From assembly GCA_964601575.1 (NCBI GenBank), contig CAZROA010000008.1, positions 1 through 26,182 of the forward strand: a DNA stretch of 26,182 nucleotides. Reading direction: 5' to 3'. The first letter of the stretch is position 1; every line of letters begins with the position of its first letter. A model generated the notes under the pieces. It ran no database searches, was not told the DNA's origin, and saw only the letters and a program-made list of their open reading frames with translations. This stretch comes from CAZKEG01 sp964601575. Its GTDB lineage: Bacteria > Desulfobacterota > Thermodesulfobacteria > Thermodesulfobacteriales > Thermodesulfatatoraceae. Of the stretch, positions 15,330 through 23,510 are shown piece after piece. The translations under genes were made by a program, and so were the position numbers.

Positions 15330-15899
15330 ATGAAGAGATGGTTCCCTTGGATGTTTATTGTCCTTATTTTGGTGGCTTGTGCCAAGAAAGAGATACCAAC
15401 CGGTCCCCCGGTAGAAGAGGCTTACCCTCCACCGCCTTCAACTAAGGTAGAATCTCCGGCGGTAAAGCCACAGGTTTCCCCTCCGAAGACGCCAGAATTT
15501 ACCGAGGAGGCCTTGACCCCTGAGGAAGAGAGGGCACATTGGGCCTTGTATGGGCGGAGTACCCCTCCGCTTAAGGCCATCTTTTTCGATTTCGATTCCT
15601 ATGAGATCCGAGACGACATGAAGTCTCGTCTGCGGGAAGACGCCCGGTATCTGCTGGATCATCCGGAATTCAAGGTAGAGCTTCAGGGTAATTGCGACGA
15701 ACGGGGTTCAAGTGAATATAACCTGGCCTTAGGGGAGAAAAGAGCCCTAGTGGTCAAGCGTTATCTGGTCAATTTGGGCATAGATCCCGAGCGGCTGACC
15801 ACCGTTAGTTTCGGGGAAGAGAAGCCTTTGGCTAAGGGGCATAACGAGGAGGCCTGGGCCCTCAATCGCCGTGTGGATCTGGTTATCATCAATCGTTAA
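15330..15899 (+). CDS. pal: Peptidoglycan-associated lipoprotein (Pal), OmpA-C domain
   Basis: A 189-residue lipoprotein. The lipobox LVAC places the acylated cysteine at Cys17; a proline-rich linker (21-80) follows, then an OmpA-C domain (about 82-188) with IFFDFDSYEIR, NCDERGSSEYNLALGEKRA and ALNRRVDLVI. Asp123 and Arg180 correspond to the diaminopimelate-binding residues of the family. It should anchor the outer membrane to peptidoglycan. tolQRAB are not nearby. TAGGAGGT precedes the ATG. Confidence 0.93.
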   Translation: MKRWFPWMFIVLILVACAKKEIPTGPPVEEAYPPPPSTKVESPAVKPQVSPPKTPEFTEEALTPEEERAHWALYGRSTPPLKAIFFDFDSYEIRDDMKSRLREDARYLLDHPEFKVELQGNCDERGSSEYNLALGEKRALVVKRYLVNLGIDPERLTTVSFGEEKPLAKGHNEEAWALNRRVDLVIINR

Positions 15900-15952
15900 T
15901 TCTGAGTCTGAATTACTCGCTTTGGATAAGAAATTTTAAGAAGGAGGTTTAG

Positions 15953-16477
15953 ATGAAAAAGATCTTTTTGAGTTTGCTTATCATCCTGTGTCTAACACCC
16001 TTGGCCATGGCCAAGGAACTGAAGATCGGGGTGGTTGATCTACAACAGGTGGTCCGTCGGTCTGAGGCCGGAAAAGAGGCCTTGGCCAAGCTTCAGAAGA
16101 AATTCGAGACCTTGCGTCAGCAATTACAGAGCAAGGAACAAGAACTCAAGAGATTCAAAGACGATCTGGAGAAAAAGGCTCCTCTTCTTTCTCCTGAGGC
16201 CCGGCAGGAAAAGGAAAGACAATATCAGAAGATGCTTCGGGAGTTTCAGGCCCAGAGAGAGGATGCCCAGTATGAGATGCGCCAGGCCGAACAAAAGGCC
16301 CTGCAACCGATCCTGAAAGACTTAGAACAAGTGGTCAAACAGATGGCCGAAAAGGAGGGCTATGACCTCATTCTGGAGAAAAAGATGCCTGGGGTCTATT
16401 GGACTTCGCCGGCCATTGATCTCACGGATCACATAGTCGAACTCTACAACCAATATCGAAAGACCAAGAAAAAATAA
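15953..16477 (+). CDS. OmpH/Skp-like periplasmic chaperone
   Basis: A 174-residue protein with a signal peptide (cleavage after AMA at about 20), a conserved IGVVDLQQVVRRS strand, a long Lys/Glu/Gln-rich coiled coil (about 45-125) and a C-terminal hydrophobic strand (YDLILEKKMPGVYW). This is the jellyfish architecture of Skp, which shields unfolded outer-membrane proteins in the periplasm. AAGGAGG precedes the ATG. It lies 53 bp after pal and 2 bp before glucokinase; bamA and lpxD, its frequent neighbours, are not here. Confidence 0.92.
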   Translation: MKKIFLSLLIILCLTPLAMAKELKIGVVDLQQVVRRSEAGKEALAKLQKKFETLRQQLQSKEQELKRFKDDLEKKAPLLSPEARQEKERQYQKMLREFQAQREDAQYEMRQAEQKALQPILKDLEQVVKQMAEKEGYDLILEKKMPGVYWTSPAIDLTDHIVELYNQYRKTKKK

Positions 16478-16479
16478 TC

Positions 16480-17439
16480 ATGCTCCTTGCCGCTGACATC
16501 GGGGGGACCAAGACCCAGATAGCGCTCTATCGGCTGACCGGTCCAGTAAGACCAAAGGCCTTGGCCACTTATCCGAGCCAGGAGTTTAAAAACCTGGTCT
16601 CCCTGCTCAAGAATTATCTCTCCGAGACTGGAGCGAGCCCCGGTTATGCCTCCTTGGCGGTGGCTGGTACCGTGATCCGCGGCCAAGTGAGTATGGTCAA
16701 CCTGGGCTGGAGATTCTCTCAAGCCGAGTTGCGGCAGGCCCTAGGGGTAAAAGAGGTCTTTTTATTAAACGACTTAGAGGCCATGGCCTTTGCCGTGCCC
16801 CATATCCCTTCGCGGTATCTCGAACCCTTGCATCCGGTAAGACGTGATCCGCGCGGGAATATCGGTGTCATCGCCGCTGGTACCGGCCTTGGGCAGGCCA
16901 TGCTTATCCGCCGCGGTGCCCCGTATCCCATCCCGGTGGCCACCGAGGCTGGGCATGCCGAGTTTACCCCTACCGATGATCTTGAGTGGGCGCTTTATCA
17001 ATGGCTGGCCCGGCGTTTTGTCCATGTGAGTCTCGAACGAGTGATTTCCGGCCCGGGGATCGAAAACATCTATCGCTTCCTTTGTGAGAAAGAAGGCCAA
17101 GAGGCAAGGCTTTCTTCGGCCAAAGAGATCGGCCAAGAGGCCCTGAAAGGGAGCGATCCTTTGGCCCAAAAAACCTTGGAGATCTTTATTAAGGCCTATG
17201 GACGGGAGGCCGGTAATCTCGCCCTGCGCTGTTTGGCCACCGGTGGGGTCTTTATCGGGGGAGGGATCGCCCCCAAGATCTTGCCCTTGATCAGGTCCGG
17301 TCTCTTGATCCAGGCCTTCCTTGATAAGGGGCGACTTAATGACTTTGTCAAAAAAGTCCCGGTCTCAGTCATCACTCATCCTTATCCTGTGCTCCTCGGG
17401 GCGGCGGTCTACGGTATTTTTCATACTAGGCCAGGATAA
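16480..17439 (+). CDS. glk: Glucokinase
   Basis: A 319-residue sugar kinase of the Glk (PF02685) type, phosphorylating glucose with ATP. It has the phosphate-binding ADIGGTKTQ (5-13), the catalytic pair Asn97-Asp98 in FLLNDLEAMA, AGTGLGQA (133-140), the Glu156/Glu161-region EAGHAEF and a GGGIAPKIL adenosine motif. It lacks the ROK CxCGxxGCxE zinc motif, which supports Glk over ROK. The ATG lies 2 bp after the skp stop and has no good ribosome binding site, so translation is probably coupled. The 3' end overlaps the convergent DUF1614 gene by 14 bp. Confidence 0.92.
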   Translation: MLLAADIGGTKTQIALYRLTGPVRPKALATYPSQEFKNLVSLLKNYLSETGASPGYASLAVAGTVIRGQVSMVNLGWRFSQAELRQALGVKEVFLLNDLEAMAFAVPHIPSRYLEPLHPVRRDPRGNIGVIAAGTGLGQAMLIRRGAPYPIPVATEAGHAEFTPTDDLEWALYQWLARRFVHVSLERVISGPGIENIYRFLCEKEGQEARLSSAKEIGQEALKGSDPLAQKTLEIFIKAYGREAGNLALRCLATGGVFIGGGIAPKILPLIRSGLLIQAFLDKGRLNDFVKKVPVSVITHPYPVLLGAAVYGIFHTRPG

Positions 17440-18097
17440 CGGCAATCACTCCGGTGAGGAATATCCCGTCAAAGGTCCCGGCCCCACCGATAGAAGCCAC
17501 CGGGGCCCGTAATTTGGTCACCTCCGCAAGGTGTAAGATATCAGCCCCGATCAAGGTGCCCAAGGTCCCGGAGATATAGGCCACCACCGGGGCCTTAGCC
17601 GGGGCAATGATCAGGGCCACCAAGGCGGCTACTATAGGTGGAATGAACATGGGAAGACCGATACCGATGCCCGGAATAGGACGGGCCAGTTTGTAACAGA
17701 CACCGCTGACGATAACCGTGGCCACCAAGGGGGTAAGGAGGAGCCCATGGTGAAGGATGAGGTAAAGGGAAAGGAAGACCGGGATGACGCAACCCCCGAC
17801 GTTGACGGCAATGATTGTTCTCCGGGGTTCGTATACCGGGGGGACAACGTAACGGATACCGAAGAAGGAGACTACCCGTTCGGGGTGAAATTCGTAGCCG
17901 TGATCGATTTTTTTCACCGGGATATTGATATGGCTCCCGATGAGGGAACCGAGGAGGAAAGTAAGGATTTGATCTCCGGTGAGTCCGAGTTTGCCTGCGG
18001 CCACGGTAATAATACCGACATGTAGAAAGACAAAGAGAAACCCAACCAGGGCCAAGAAGAAAAAGAAAAACAAGATGGCAAAGGGACTAAAAATCAT
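17426..18097 (-). CDS. DUF1614 membrane protein
   Basis: A 223-residue integral membrane protein with about six hydrophobic segments (near 5-30, 38-55, 92-118, 122-138, 146-168 and 172-220), rich in glycine near the end (SIGGAGTFDGIFLTGVIAVILA). A soluble loop (PVKKIDHGYEFHPERVVSFFG) lies between the second and third. I recognise the family as DUF1614, found in anaerobes and archaea, with no known role. It starts with an ATGA overlap to tsaE and is preceded by GGAGAA. Confidence 0.82.
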   Translation of the reverse strand: MIFSPFAILFFFFFLALVGFLFVFLHVGIITVAAGKLGLTGDQILTFLLGSLIGSHINIPVKKIDHGYEFHPERVVSFFGIRYVVPPVYEPRRTIIAVNVGGCVIPVFLSLYLILHHGLLLTPLVATVIVSGVCYKLARPIPGIGIGLPMFIPPIVAALVALIIAPAKAPVVAYISGTLGTLIGADILHLAEVTKLRAPVASIGGAGTFDGIFLTGVIAVILA

Positions 18098-18522
18098 GAT
18101 TTTTCTCCTTCAAGCGGGGCTATGACCACACGTCTCCTATTCTGATCGAGGATCTCGATTCGGATACGAAGGCCCTTGGGAAAGGAAAAAGGCAGACGTT
18201 CGGCCCATTCGATGGCTATGACCCCTTGGTCTAAGAGATCTTCAAGCCCCAGGTCTTCTACTTCTTTGGGCTCAAGGCGATAAAGGTCTACGTGGAACAG
18301 GGTAATCCTTCCGGGATACTCGTTTATCAAGGCAAAAGTAGGGCTTGAGACATAATAATCTTCAGGAACTCCTAAGCCTTCGGCCAGGCCCTGGATAAAG
18401 GTGGTCTTTCCGGCCCCAAGGTCTCCCTCAAGCAAGATCACCTCTCCAGGCTCAAGGCCTTGGGCTATCTCTTGGGCCAGGGCCTTGGTCTCTTCGGGGC
18501 TCTTGGTCTCAATGACTTTCAT
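18094..18522 (-). CDS. tsaE: tRNA threonylcarbamoyladenosine biosynthesis ATPase TsaE
   Basis: A 142-residue P-loop ATPase: GDLGAGKTTFIQGLAEGLG (33-51), SPTFALINEY (60-69), HVDLYRL (77-83) and EWAERL (105-110) are all family hallmarks. TsaE works with TsaB and TsaD to make t6A37 in ANN-decoding tRNAs. Its start lies 14 bp inside the 3' end of the nnrDE gene and has no strong ribosome binding site, indicating coupling. tsaE next to nnrE/nnrD (yjeE-yjeF) is a common bacterial arrangement. Confidence 0.95.
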   Translation of the reverse strand: MKVIETKSPEETKALAQEIAQGLEPGEVILLEGDLGAGKTTFIQGLAEGLGVPEDYYVSSPTFALINEYPGRITLFHVDLYRLEPKEVEDLGLEDLLDQGVIAIEWAERLPFSFPKGLRIRIEILDQNRRRVVIAPLEGEKS

Positions 18523-20080
18523 AGCGTCTTTGGAAGAGGAGTTTTTTGATCACCAGCGGTACCTTTTCCGCCAATTCTGAGGCGGTATAACCCCAAGGCC
18601 CTTTCTCTGCGGAAAGGAGATCGCCGGCCATGCCGTGCAAAAAGACCCCTAGACAGGCGGCCTCAAAGGGGTCGTATCCCTGGGCCAGGAAGGCGGTGAT
18701 AAGGCCGGAGAGCACGTCTCCCATACCGCCACTGGCCATACCGGGATTCCCGGTACTATTTACCGCCTCTCTCCCGTCAGGGGAGACGATGACTGTGGCC
18801 GCTCCTTTTAGGACCACCACGGCGTTGGCCTCCTTAGCCGCCACCCTTGCGGCCTCCAGACGATCGGCCTGGATCTTGTCTTTTGTAGTCTGCAGCAGAC
18901 GGGCCATCTCCCCGGGGTGAGGGGTAAGGATACGGGGCATCTGGGCCCGACGGACATGGAAGATCTGGCCGGAGATGGCGGTCAGGGCATCGGCATCGAC
19001 CACCATGGGTAGAGGCAATTCGGCGATGGTCCGCTGAATAAAGGCCAAGGTCTCCGGGGCCAGCCCTACCCCGGGGCCGAGGAGGGCGGCTTTTTTCCCT
19101 TCACTCAATTCGGAGACGACCTCAAAGGCCTCGGCGGAGAGACTCCCCTCTTTGGTTTCATAAAGGACAGGGGCGGTCATGGCCTCGATCAGAGTGGTTT
19201 CAAAGATGGGGTCAAGGCTCTTGGGGCAGACCAAGGTCACCAATCCGGCCCCGCCGCGCAAGGCCCCTTGGGCCGCTAGAATAGCCGCTCCAGTCTTTCC
19301 GGTAGACCCGGCAATGACCAGGACGTGACCATAGGTGCCTTTATGAGTGTCTGGTCTTCGAGGGGAAAGGAGCCCCCGGGCCCAGTCTGCCGTAAGCCAT
19401 TCTCTCTTAGGGCCTCGTTCTTCGATCACGCTTTGGGGCATGGAGATGTCTACTATCTCTAATTCGCCGACATATTCCCGACCGGGATAGACCACCTGCC
19501 CTACCTTGGGCAGAGCCATGGTCGCGGTGAGGGTGGCCTTTACTGCTACCCCTAAGGGCTTTCCGGTATCTGCCGAAAGCCCGGAAGGTATATCCACCGC
19601 TACTACCGGTTTGCCGGATTTATTGATCTCTTCGATTACCTGGGCAAAAAGCCCGCTTACCTGGCGCTTAAGCCCGGTGCCAAAGATGGCATCTACGACC
19701 AAGCCGCAGGCCTCAAGCACCCGCGAAAACTCGGGGAGATTTTTCTCGGTAAGTTGAGCCAAAGGGAGATAGATCCGTTGGGCGATGCGAAAGTTTAGTA
19801 AGGCCTCGCCTTTGAATTTCTCCGGTGAGGCTATGAGGACGATCTGAATGGGCACACCCCTTTGGGCCAGATGTCTGGCCACGACAAAGCCATCTCCACC
19901 ATTGTTCCCCGGGCCGCAGACGATGAGGACCCCTTTTTTGGCTTCTTCTCGGAAACGCGACCAGATGATTTCAGCCACTCCACGCCCGGCGTTTTCCATG
20001 AGGATCTCGCCGGCGATACCCAGTTCCTCGATGGTGTAACGATCAAGGGCTTGCATCTCTTGGGCATAGACTAGTTTCAT
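18509..20080 (-). CDS. nnrDE: Bifunctional NAD(P)HX epimerase / ADP-dependent NAD(P)HX dehydratase
   Basis: A 523-residue fusion repairing hydrated NADH and NADPH. The N-terminal epimerase (YjeF_N, about 1-215) has NNGGDG (59-64), Asp130 in VVDAIFGTG and VDIPSG (162-167). The C-terminal ribokinase-like dehydratase (about 235-510) has AGSTGKTGAA, GPGVG (335-339), TPHPGEMARL (386-395) and NPGMASGGMGD (445-455), the ADP-site loop. All key residues I look for are present. It overlaps acpS by ATGA and is preceded by AAGGAGAA. The hydration damage it repairs is faster at high temperature, consistent with a thermophile. Confidence 0.95.
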   Translation of the reverse strand: MKLVYAQEMQALDRYTIEELGIAGEILMENAGRGVAEIIWSRFREEAKKGVLIVCGPGNNGGDGFVVARHLAQRGVPIQIVLIASPEKFKGEALLNFRIAQRIYLPLAQLTEKNLPEFSRVLEACGLVVDAIFGTGLKRQVSGLFAQVIEEINKSGKPVVAVDIPSGLSADTGKPLGVAVKATLTATMALPKVGQVVYPGREYVGELEIVDISMPQSVIEERGPKREWLTADWARGLLSPRRPDTHKGTYGHVLVIAGSTGKTGAAILAAQGALRGGAGLVTLVCPKSLDPIFETTLIEAMTAPVLYETKEGSLSAEAFEVVSELSEGKKAALLGPGVGLAPETLAFIQRTIAELPLPMVVDADALTAISGQIFHVRRAQMPRILTPHPGEMARLLQTTKDKIQADRLEAARVAAKEANAVVVLKGAATVIVSPDGREAVNSTGNPGMASGGMGDVLSGLITAFLAQGYDPFEAACLGVFLHGMAGDLLSAEKGPWGYTASELAEKVPLVIKKLLFQRRYESH

Positions 20081-20460
20081 AGCGGTTCTCCTTCGATGAT
20101 GACTACGGCAACGGCCTGATTTTTCTCATGGGAGAGGGAAAGATGGCTTGCGACCCCTCCCAGGTCCTGAAAACGCCTTTTGGCCCGACCATGAAAGATG
20201 AGATAGGGTTTGCCTGAATGGTGGTGACAGACTTCCATTTCCCGCCAGGAGACCCCTCGAAGCCCGGTCCCCAGGGCCTTTGAAGCCGCTTCTTTAGCGG
20301 CGAAGGCTGCGGCCAAAAAAGGGGCCGGGTCAGAACGACGAAGGGCAAAGGCTGTCTCCTCGGGGGTATAGACTCGATCTAGAAAACGCTTTCCGTAATG
20401 CTTTAGAAGGAAACGGATGCGGTTTATCTCCACCAGGTCTACTCCCAGGCCCAAAATCAT
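20077..20460 (-). CDS. acpS: Holo-[acyl-carrier-protein] synthase
   Basis: I start at the ATG at 20460, giving 127 residues and the canonical opening ILGLGVDLVEINRI. The frame extends upstream to 20538, but that extension lacks conservation, overlaps the divergent promoter region and adds a Phe/Leu-rich stretch. AcpS moves phosphopantetheine from CoA to the serine of ACP. Asp8, Glu57 and Lys61 (FAAKEAASKALGTG) and the HLSLSHEK strand (106-113) match the active site. It is the first gene of the acpS-nnrDE-tsaE-DUF1614 operon. Confidence 0.94.
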   Translation of the reverse strand: MILGLGVDLVEINRIRFLLKHYGKRFLDRVYTPEETAFALRRSDPAPFLAAAFAAKEAASKALGTGLRGVSWREMEVCHHHSGKPYLIFHGRAKRRFQDLGGVASHLSLSHEKNQAVAVVIIEGEPL

Positions 20461-20627
20461 GTCTTTTCTTTTACCCGAGGGATAAAGAGAAAAAAAGAGG
20501 AAAACAGATATAAAATTTGTTTTTGGCTTTCTACGCAAAAGAAAGACTCCTACCGGATTTAAACTTTTACTCGATTTTACGGAATTTTTTGGCTTATCAT
20601 AAATTTAAAAACCTAAGGAGGGTGGAT

Positions 20628-21245
20628 ATGTTTTTTGGAGGTATGTCATTTGATCCCCTTTCCATGTTTCAACAAGAAAGCGATGTCTGGAGCAGTTTGG
20701 CTGAGGGAGCAGTCAAAGGGCTTCTTAATTTTTTCGTTTCCGGTAAAAGGTCTAAGTCAGATGCAGCGGAGATAACTCCCCAGGGCATGCAGGTACTCCA
20801 ACAAATTTTGGCGGAAACCCAGATGGCTGGTCCGCAACTACCGGAAGTCGTTATTCAAAAGGCACTTGCCTTCGGTCTAACCCAGGAAGAGGCCCAAATG
20901 GTAGCGGCCTCCTATGCCTTTCAAATGTTGAGGTTTTCTACCATCGGTATGGTAGTTCAACAGGCCTTTTTTCAAGAAGTAATGACCGGGTTTCCGGCTG
21001 AACAAACGGTATCTAACCTTGCTATGCAAAAGGGGTTGCCACCGCAGGAGATCCAAATGGCAACACAGATGGTAACCATGGCCAAGGCCAGGCGTCCGTT
21101 TATCAGACAGGCCTTGCATCAAATTCTGTCCTGGTCTCAAAATCAACCCCTCACGCCGATGCAGGTTTATCAGCAGGCCCTTCAGTTGGGGTTGATGCCG
21201 GTGGAGGCCTTTTTTGTGGCCGGGGTGATGGAGATGCTTCTTTAG
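20628..21245 (+). CDS. Unrecognised protein with three ~52-residue helical repeats
   Basis: I start at the ATG at 20628 (205 residues), which has a perfect AAGGAGG 7 to 13 bases upstream; the frame extends to 20517 but the extra part lacks any signal. The protein is rich in Gln and Met with few charges and only short hydrophobic stretches. Residues 72-96, 123-147 and 176-200 share a pattern, roughly hydrophobic-V-x3-A-x3-GL-x2-x-E-x2-x-VA, with the GL pairs at 83, 136 and 188. The N-terminus has FFGGMSFDPLSMFQQ and a short amphipathic helix (AVKGLLNFFV). I know no family with this pattern. The gene is alone on its strand between acpS and the convergent ade, which it overlaps by 4 bp. Confidence 0.72.
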   Translation: MFFGGMSFDPLSMFQQESDVWSSLAEGAVKGLLNFFVSGKRSKSDAAEITPQGMQVLQQILAETQMAGPQLPEVVIQKALAFGLTQEEAQMVAASYAFQMLRFSTIGMVVQQAFFQEVMTGFPAEQTVSNLAMQKGLPPQEIQMATQMVTMAKARRPFIRQALHQILSWSQNQPLTPMQVYQQALQLGLMPVEAFFVAGVMEMLL

Positions 21246-22945
21246 TCCATAAGGGAAACGAACTCAAAGCGCTCTACATCTACGAGCCCCTGATCGGTAA
21301 TCTTTAAGTAGGGAATCACCGGAAGGGCTAGAAAAGAAAGGCTCATAAATGGTTCTGGTAACAGACATCCCAAGGCCTTGGCTGCTTGGTGTAAAGCTTC
21401 AAGGCGTTCGGCTACTTCATTAGCAGAAAGGGTACTCATAAGCCCGGCCACCGGTAGCGGGAGGGTAGCCATAATTTGTCCTTTATCAACCACCACCTGT
21501 CCTCCGCCTAACCTAGCCAGCTCTTTGGCCGCCAAAAGTATGTCTTCGTCATTCATACCGACGACCAGGAGATGATGGCTGTCATGGGCCACGGTCGAGG
21601 CCAAGGCCCCGCTTTTGAGACCAAAGCCCTGGACAAAGCCCACGGTGTAACGCCCGGTGTCGTGGTGGCGTTCAATACAGACGATCTTGGCCAAATCTCG
21701 CGCTGGATCGGCTACCACCAGGCCGTCTTTGACCGTGGGTTCGAGAATTAAGTGTTCGGTGACGATCTGACCAGGAATAAGGCCAATGACTCGCAGGCGT
21801 TCCCCTTGAACCGGGACACGAAGATCCAAATCACGTGGTAAAGAGAAGGGACGGGCGAAGGCCTCTTCTGGTCGAGGGATTTTTTCACAGAGTCTACCCT
21901 CTTTGGCCACCAAACGGCCTGCCGACCAAACGGCCTGGACTTCAAATCTCTCTAAGTCCTTGACCACCACCAAGTCGGCTCTGGCCCCGGGGAAGATCCC
22001 TCCTCGATCAAGGAGATGATAATGTCTGGCCGGGGAGATGGTGACCAAACGCACCGCTGTGATCGGTGAAAGTCCAAGGTCTACCACCTCACCAAGGACA
22101 CGGTTTAGATGGCCCTTTTCTAAGATCTCTTTGGCGTTTACGTCATCGCTTACCAAGGTAAAGAAAGGCCAATTATTTTCAGAGACCAAGGGCAGGAGGT
22201 CTCCCAAGTTGTTGGCCACTGTGCCCCTTCTGATGAAGACCGTAAAACCCAGGGCAAGCTTTTCTTTGGCTTCCTCCAAGGAGATGGTTTCATGATCATT
22301 GGCCGGGCCGGCCAGGCGATAGGCCTCAAGGCCCAGACCTGAAAGCCCTGGGGCATGGCCGTCTATGTGTTTACCCAAGGCCTTGGTGATCCGTATCTTG
22401 GCCAAGAGGTCTGGTTCCCCGGCGATGGTCCCGGGAAAGTTCATCACTTCAGCCAGGCCGATGACTTGTGGTTGTTTAAGGAGCCAGGCCACCTCGTCCG
22501 GGCCAAGCACCGCCCCGGCGGTTTCAAGGGGAGAAGCCGGGACACAAGAAGGGGCGGTAAAATAAAAAGAAAAAGGGACCTTTTGGGCCTCGCGTAGGAA
22601 GTATTTAATTCCCTCAAGCCCGGCTACGTTGGCGATTTCATGCGGGTCACAGATGGCACAAGTAGTACCACAGGGCAGCAAAATCTTGGCCAGTTCCACC
22701 GGAGTGAGATAAGAACTCTCGATATGGAGATGGGCATCGATAAATCCCGGGAGGACATAGGCACCGGCGAGATCAATTTTTTCTTTGGCTTCTCGCGGTG
22801 AAAAGCCGATGATTTTCCCTCTGGCCACGTAAATATCTCGTTCTTCGATCTCACCGGAAAAGACATTGACCACTCTGGCCTGTTTCAGGCAAAAATCAGC
22901 GGCCTCATTTCCTCGCGCTATAGCTAGGTACTTTTCAAGGGCCAT
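21242..22945 (-). CDS. ade: Adenine deaminase
   Basis: A 567-residue amidohydrolase that turns adenine into hypoxanthine and ammonia in purine salvage. The start is the ATG at 22945, because CCGGAGGT sits 6 bases upstream; the frame reaches back to 22993 without further support. The metal-site motif GFIDAHLHIESS holds His72 and His74, and DPHEIANVAG, EVMNFPG and GKHIDGHAPGLSG follow, all typical of the prokaryotic Ade family (with its own C-terminal domain from about 385). The last residues run into the 3' end of the convergent repeat-protein gene by 4 bp. Confidence 0.95.
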   Translation of the reverse strand: MALEKYLAIARGNEAADFCLKQARVVNVFSGEIEERDIYVARGKIIGFSPREAKEKIDLAGAYVLPGFIDAHLHIESSYLTPVELAKILLPCGTTCAICDPHEIANVAGLEGIKYFLREAQKVPFSFYFTAPSCVPASPLETAGAVLGPDEVAWLLKQPQVIGLAEVMNFPGTIAGEPDLLAKIRITKALGKHIDGHAPGLSGLGLEAYRLAGPANDHETISLEEAKEKLALGFTVFIRRGTVANNLGDLLPLVSENNWPFFTLVSDDVNAKEILEKGHLNRVLGEVVDLGLSPITAVRLVTISPARHYHLLDRGGIFPGARADLVVVKDLERFEVQAVWSAGRLVAKEGRLCEKIPRPEEAFARPFSLPRDLDLRVPVQGERLRVIGLIPGQIVTEHLILEPTVKDGLVVADPARDLAKIVCIERHHDTGRYTVGFVQGFGLKSGALASTVAHDSHHLLVVGMNDEDILLAAKELARLGGGQVVVDKGQIMATLPLPVAGLMSTLSANEVAERLEALHQAAKALGCLLPEPFMSLSFLALPVIPYLKITDQGLVDVERFEFVSLMD

Positions 22946-22964
22946 ATTATCTACCTCCGGTTTT

Positions 22965-22993
22965 TTTATACCCTTTTTTGGAAATTTCACCAA
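22965..22993 (-). promoter_or_regulatory. Weak promoter candidate for ade
   Basis: On the minus strand TTGGTG (22993-22988), 17 bases and TATAAA (22970-22965). The -10 matches five of six; the -35 only three. The leader would be only about 12 bases but would still contain the GGAGGT site. Confidence 0.3.
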
Positions 22994-23017
22994 AAGTGCT
23001 CGTGTTTTACCTAGATC

Positions 23018-23060
23018 TTGACACCTTTTAAGTAATCAGGTATTTAAATATCGAAATATT
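23018..23060 (+). promoter_or_regulatory. Promoter and palindromic operator candidate of rrf2
   Basis: A perfect -35 TTGACA (23018-23023) is followed 17 bases later by TATTTA (23041-23046). That -10 is the left half of a perfect 10-bp palindrome TATTTAAATA (23041-23050), itself overlapping an inverted repeat AATAT-CGAA-ATATT (23047-23060). The gene starts at 23076. A repressor bound there would block the polymerase, so autoregulation by the Rrf2 protein is the simplest reading; this is inferred. Confidence 0.45.
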
Positions 23061-23075
23061 ATTAAAGGTTAAATT

Positions 23076-23492
23076 ATGGCTGGGAGCATATTGAGGATTT
23101 CGGAGGCGTTGTCTTTAGGGCTTCATGCCATGGTGTTTTTGGCGGCTCATGTTGGAGAACCCAAGAGGGTAGGGGAGATCGCCAAGAGGCTTAAAGCCTC
23201 GGAGGCCCATCTGGCCAAGGTCCTCCAGACGCTTGCTCGGGCCGGATTGGTCAGAGCCGTTCGCGGGCCAAAGGGAGGTTACGAGCTCGCCAAACCACCG
23301 GAAGAAATCACCCTTCTTGAAATCTTTGAGGTGCTTCACGGGCCCCTTGAGGATCGGCTCTGTCTTTTTAAGGAGCCACTCTGTGGTGGTAAGCGCTGCA
23401 TCCTGGGAGACCTGCTGGAGAAGGTTAACCAGGCTGTAAGAGAGCACTTTAGTCAGACCAATCTCAAGATGGTCCAGGACATTCTTAAATAA
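23076..23492 (+). CDS. Rrf2 family transcriptional regulator
   Basis: A 138-residue winged-helix protein: the N-terminal SILRISEALSLGLHAMVFLA, the recognition-helix region ASEAHLAKVLQTLARAGLV (41-59) and the wing RGPKGGYELAKPPEEITLLEIFE are diagnostic. Cys96, Cys103 and Cys108 sit at the place where IscR, NsrR and RsrR hold an iron-sulfur cluster, so it may sense NO, redox state, iron or cluster status. It is 18 bp ahead of the sulfite-reductase gene and the likely local regulator of the operon. No good ribosome binding site (AAAGGTT) precedes its ATG. Confidence 0.9.
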   Translation: MAGSILRISEALSLGLHAMVFLAAHVGEPKRVGEIAKRLKASEAHLAKVLQTLARAGLVRAVRGPKGGYELAKPPEEITLLEIFEVLHGPLEDRLCLFKEPLCGGKRCILGDLLEKVNQAVREHFSQTNLKMVQDILK

Positions 23493-23510
23493 AATTAAGG
23501 AGGTTTCGGC

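Noticed and set aside
20461..20627. N-terminal extensions of both acpS and the repeat protein into each other's upstream region
   Set aside because: They lack ribosome binding sites and conserved residues; the internal ATGs have the family start (acpS) or a perfect AAGGAGG (repeat protein). This 167-bp gap is better seen as the divergent promoter region; only weak -10/-35 guesses are possible.
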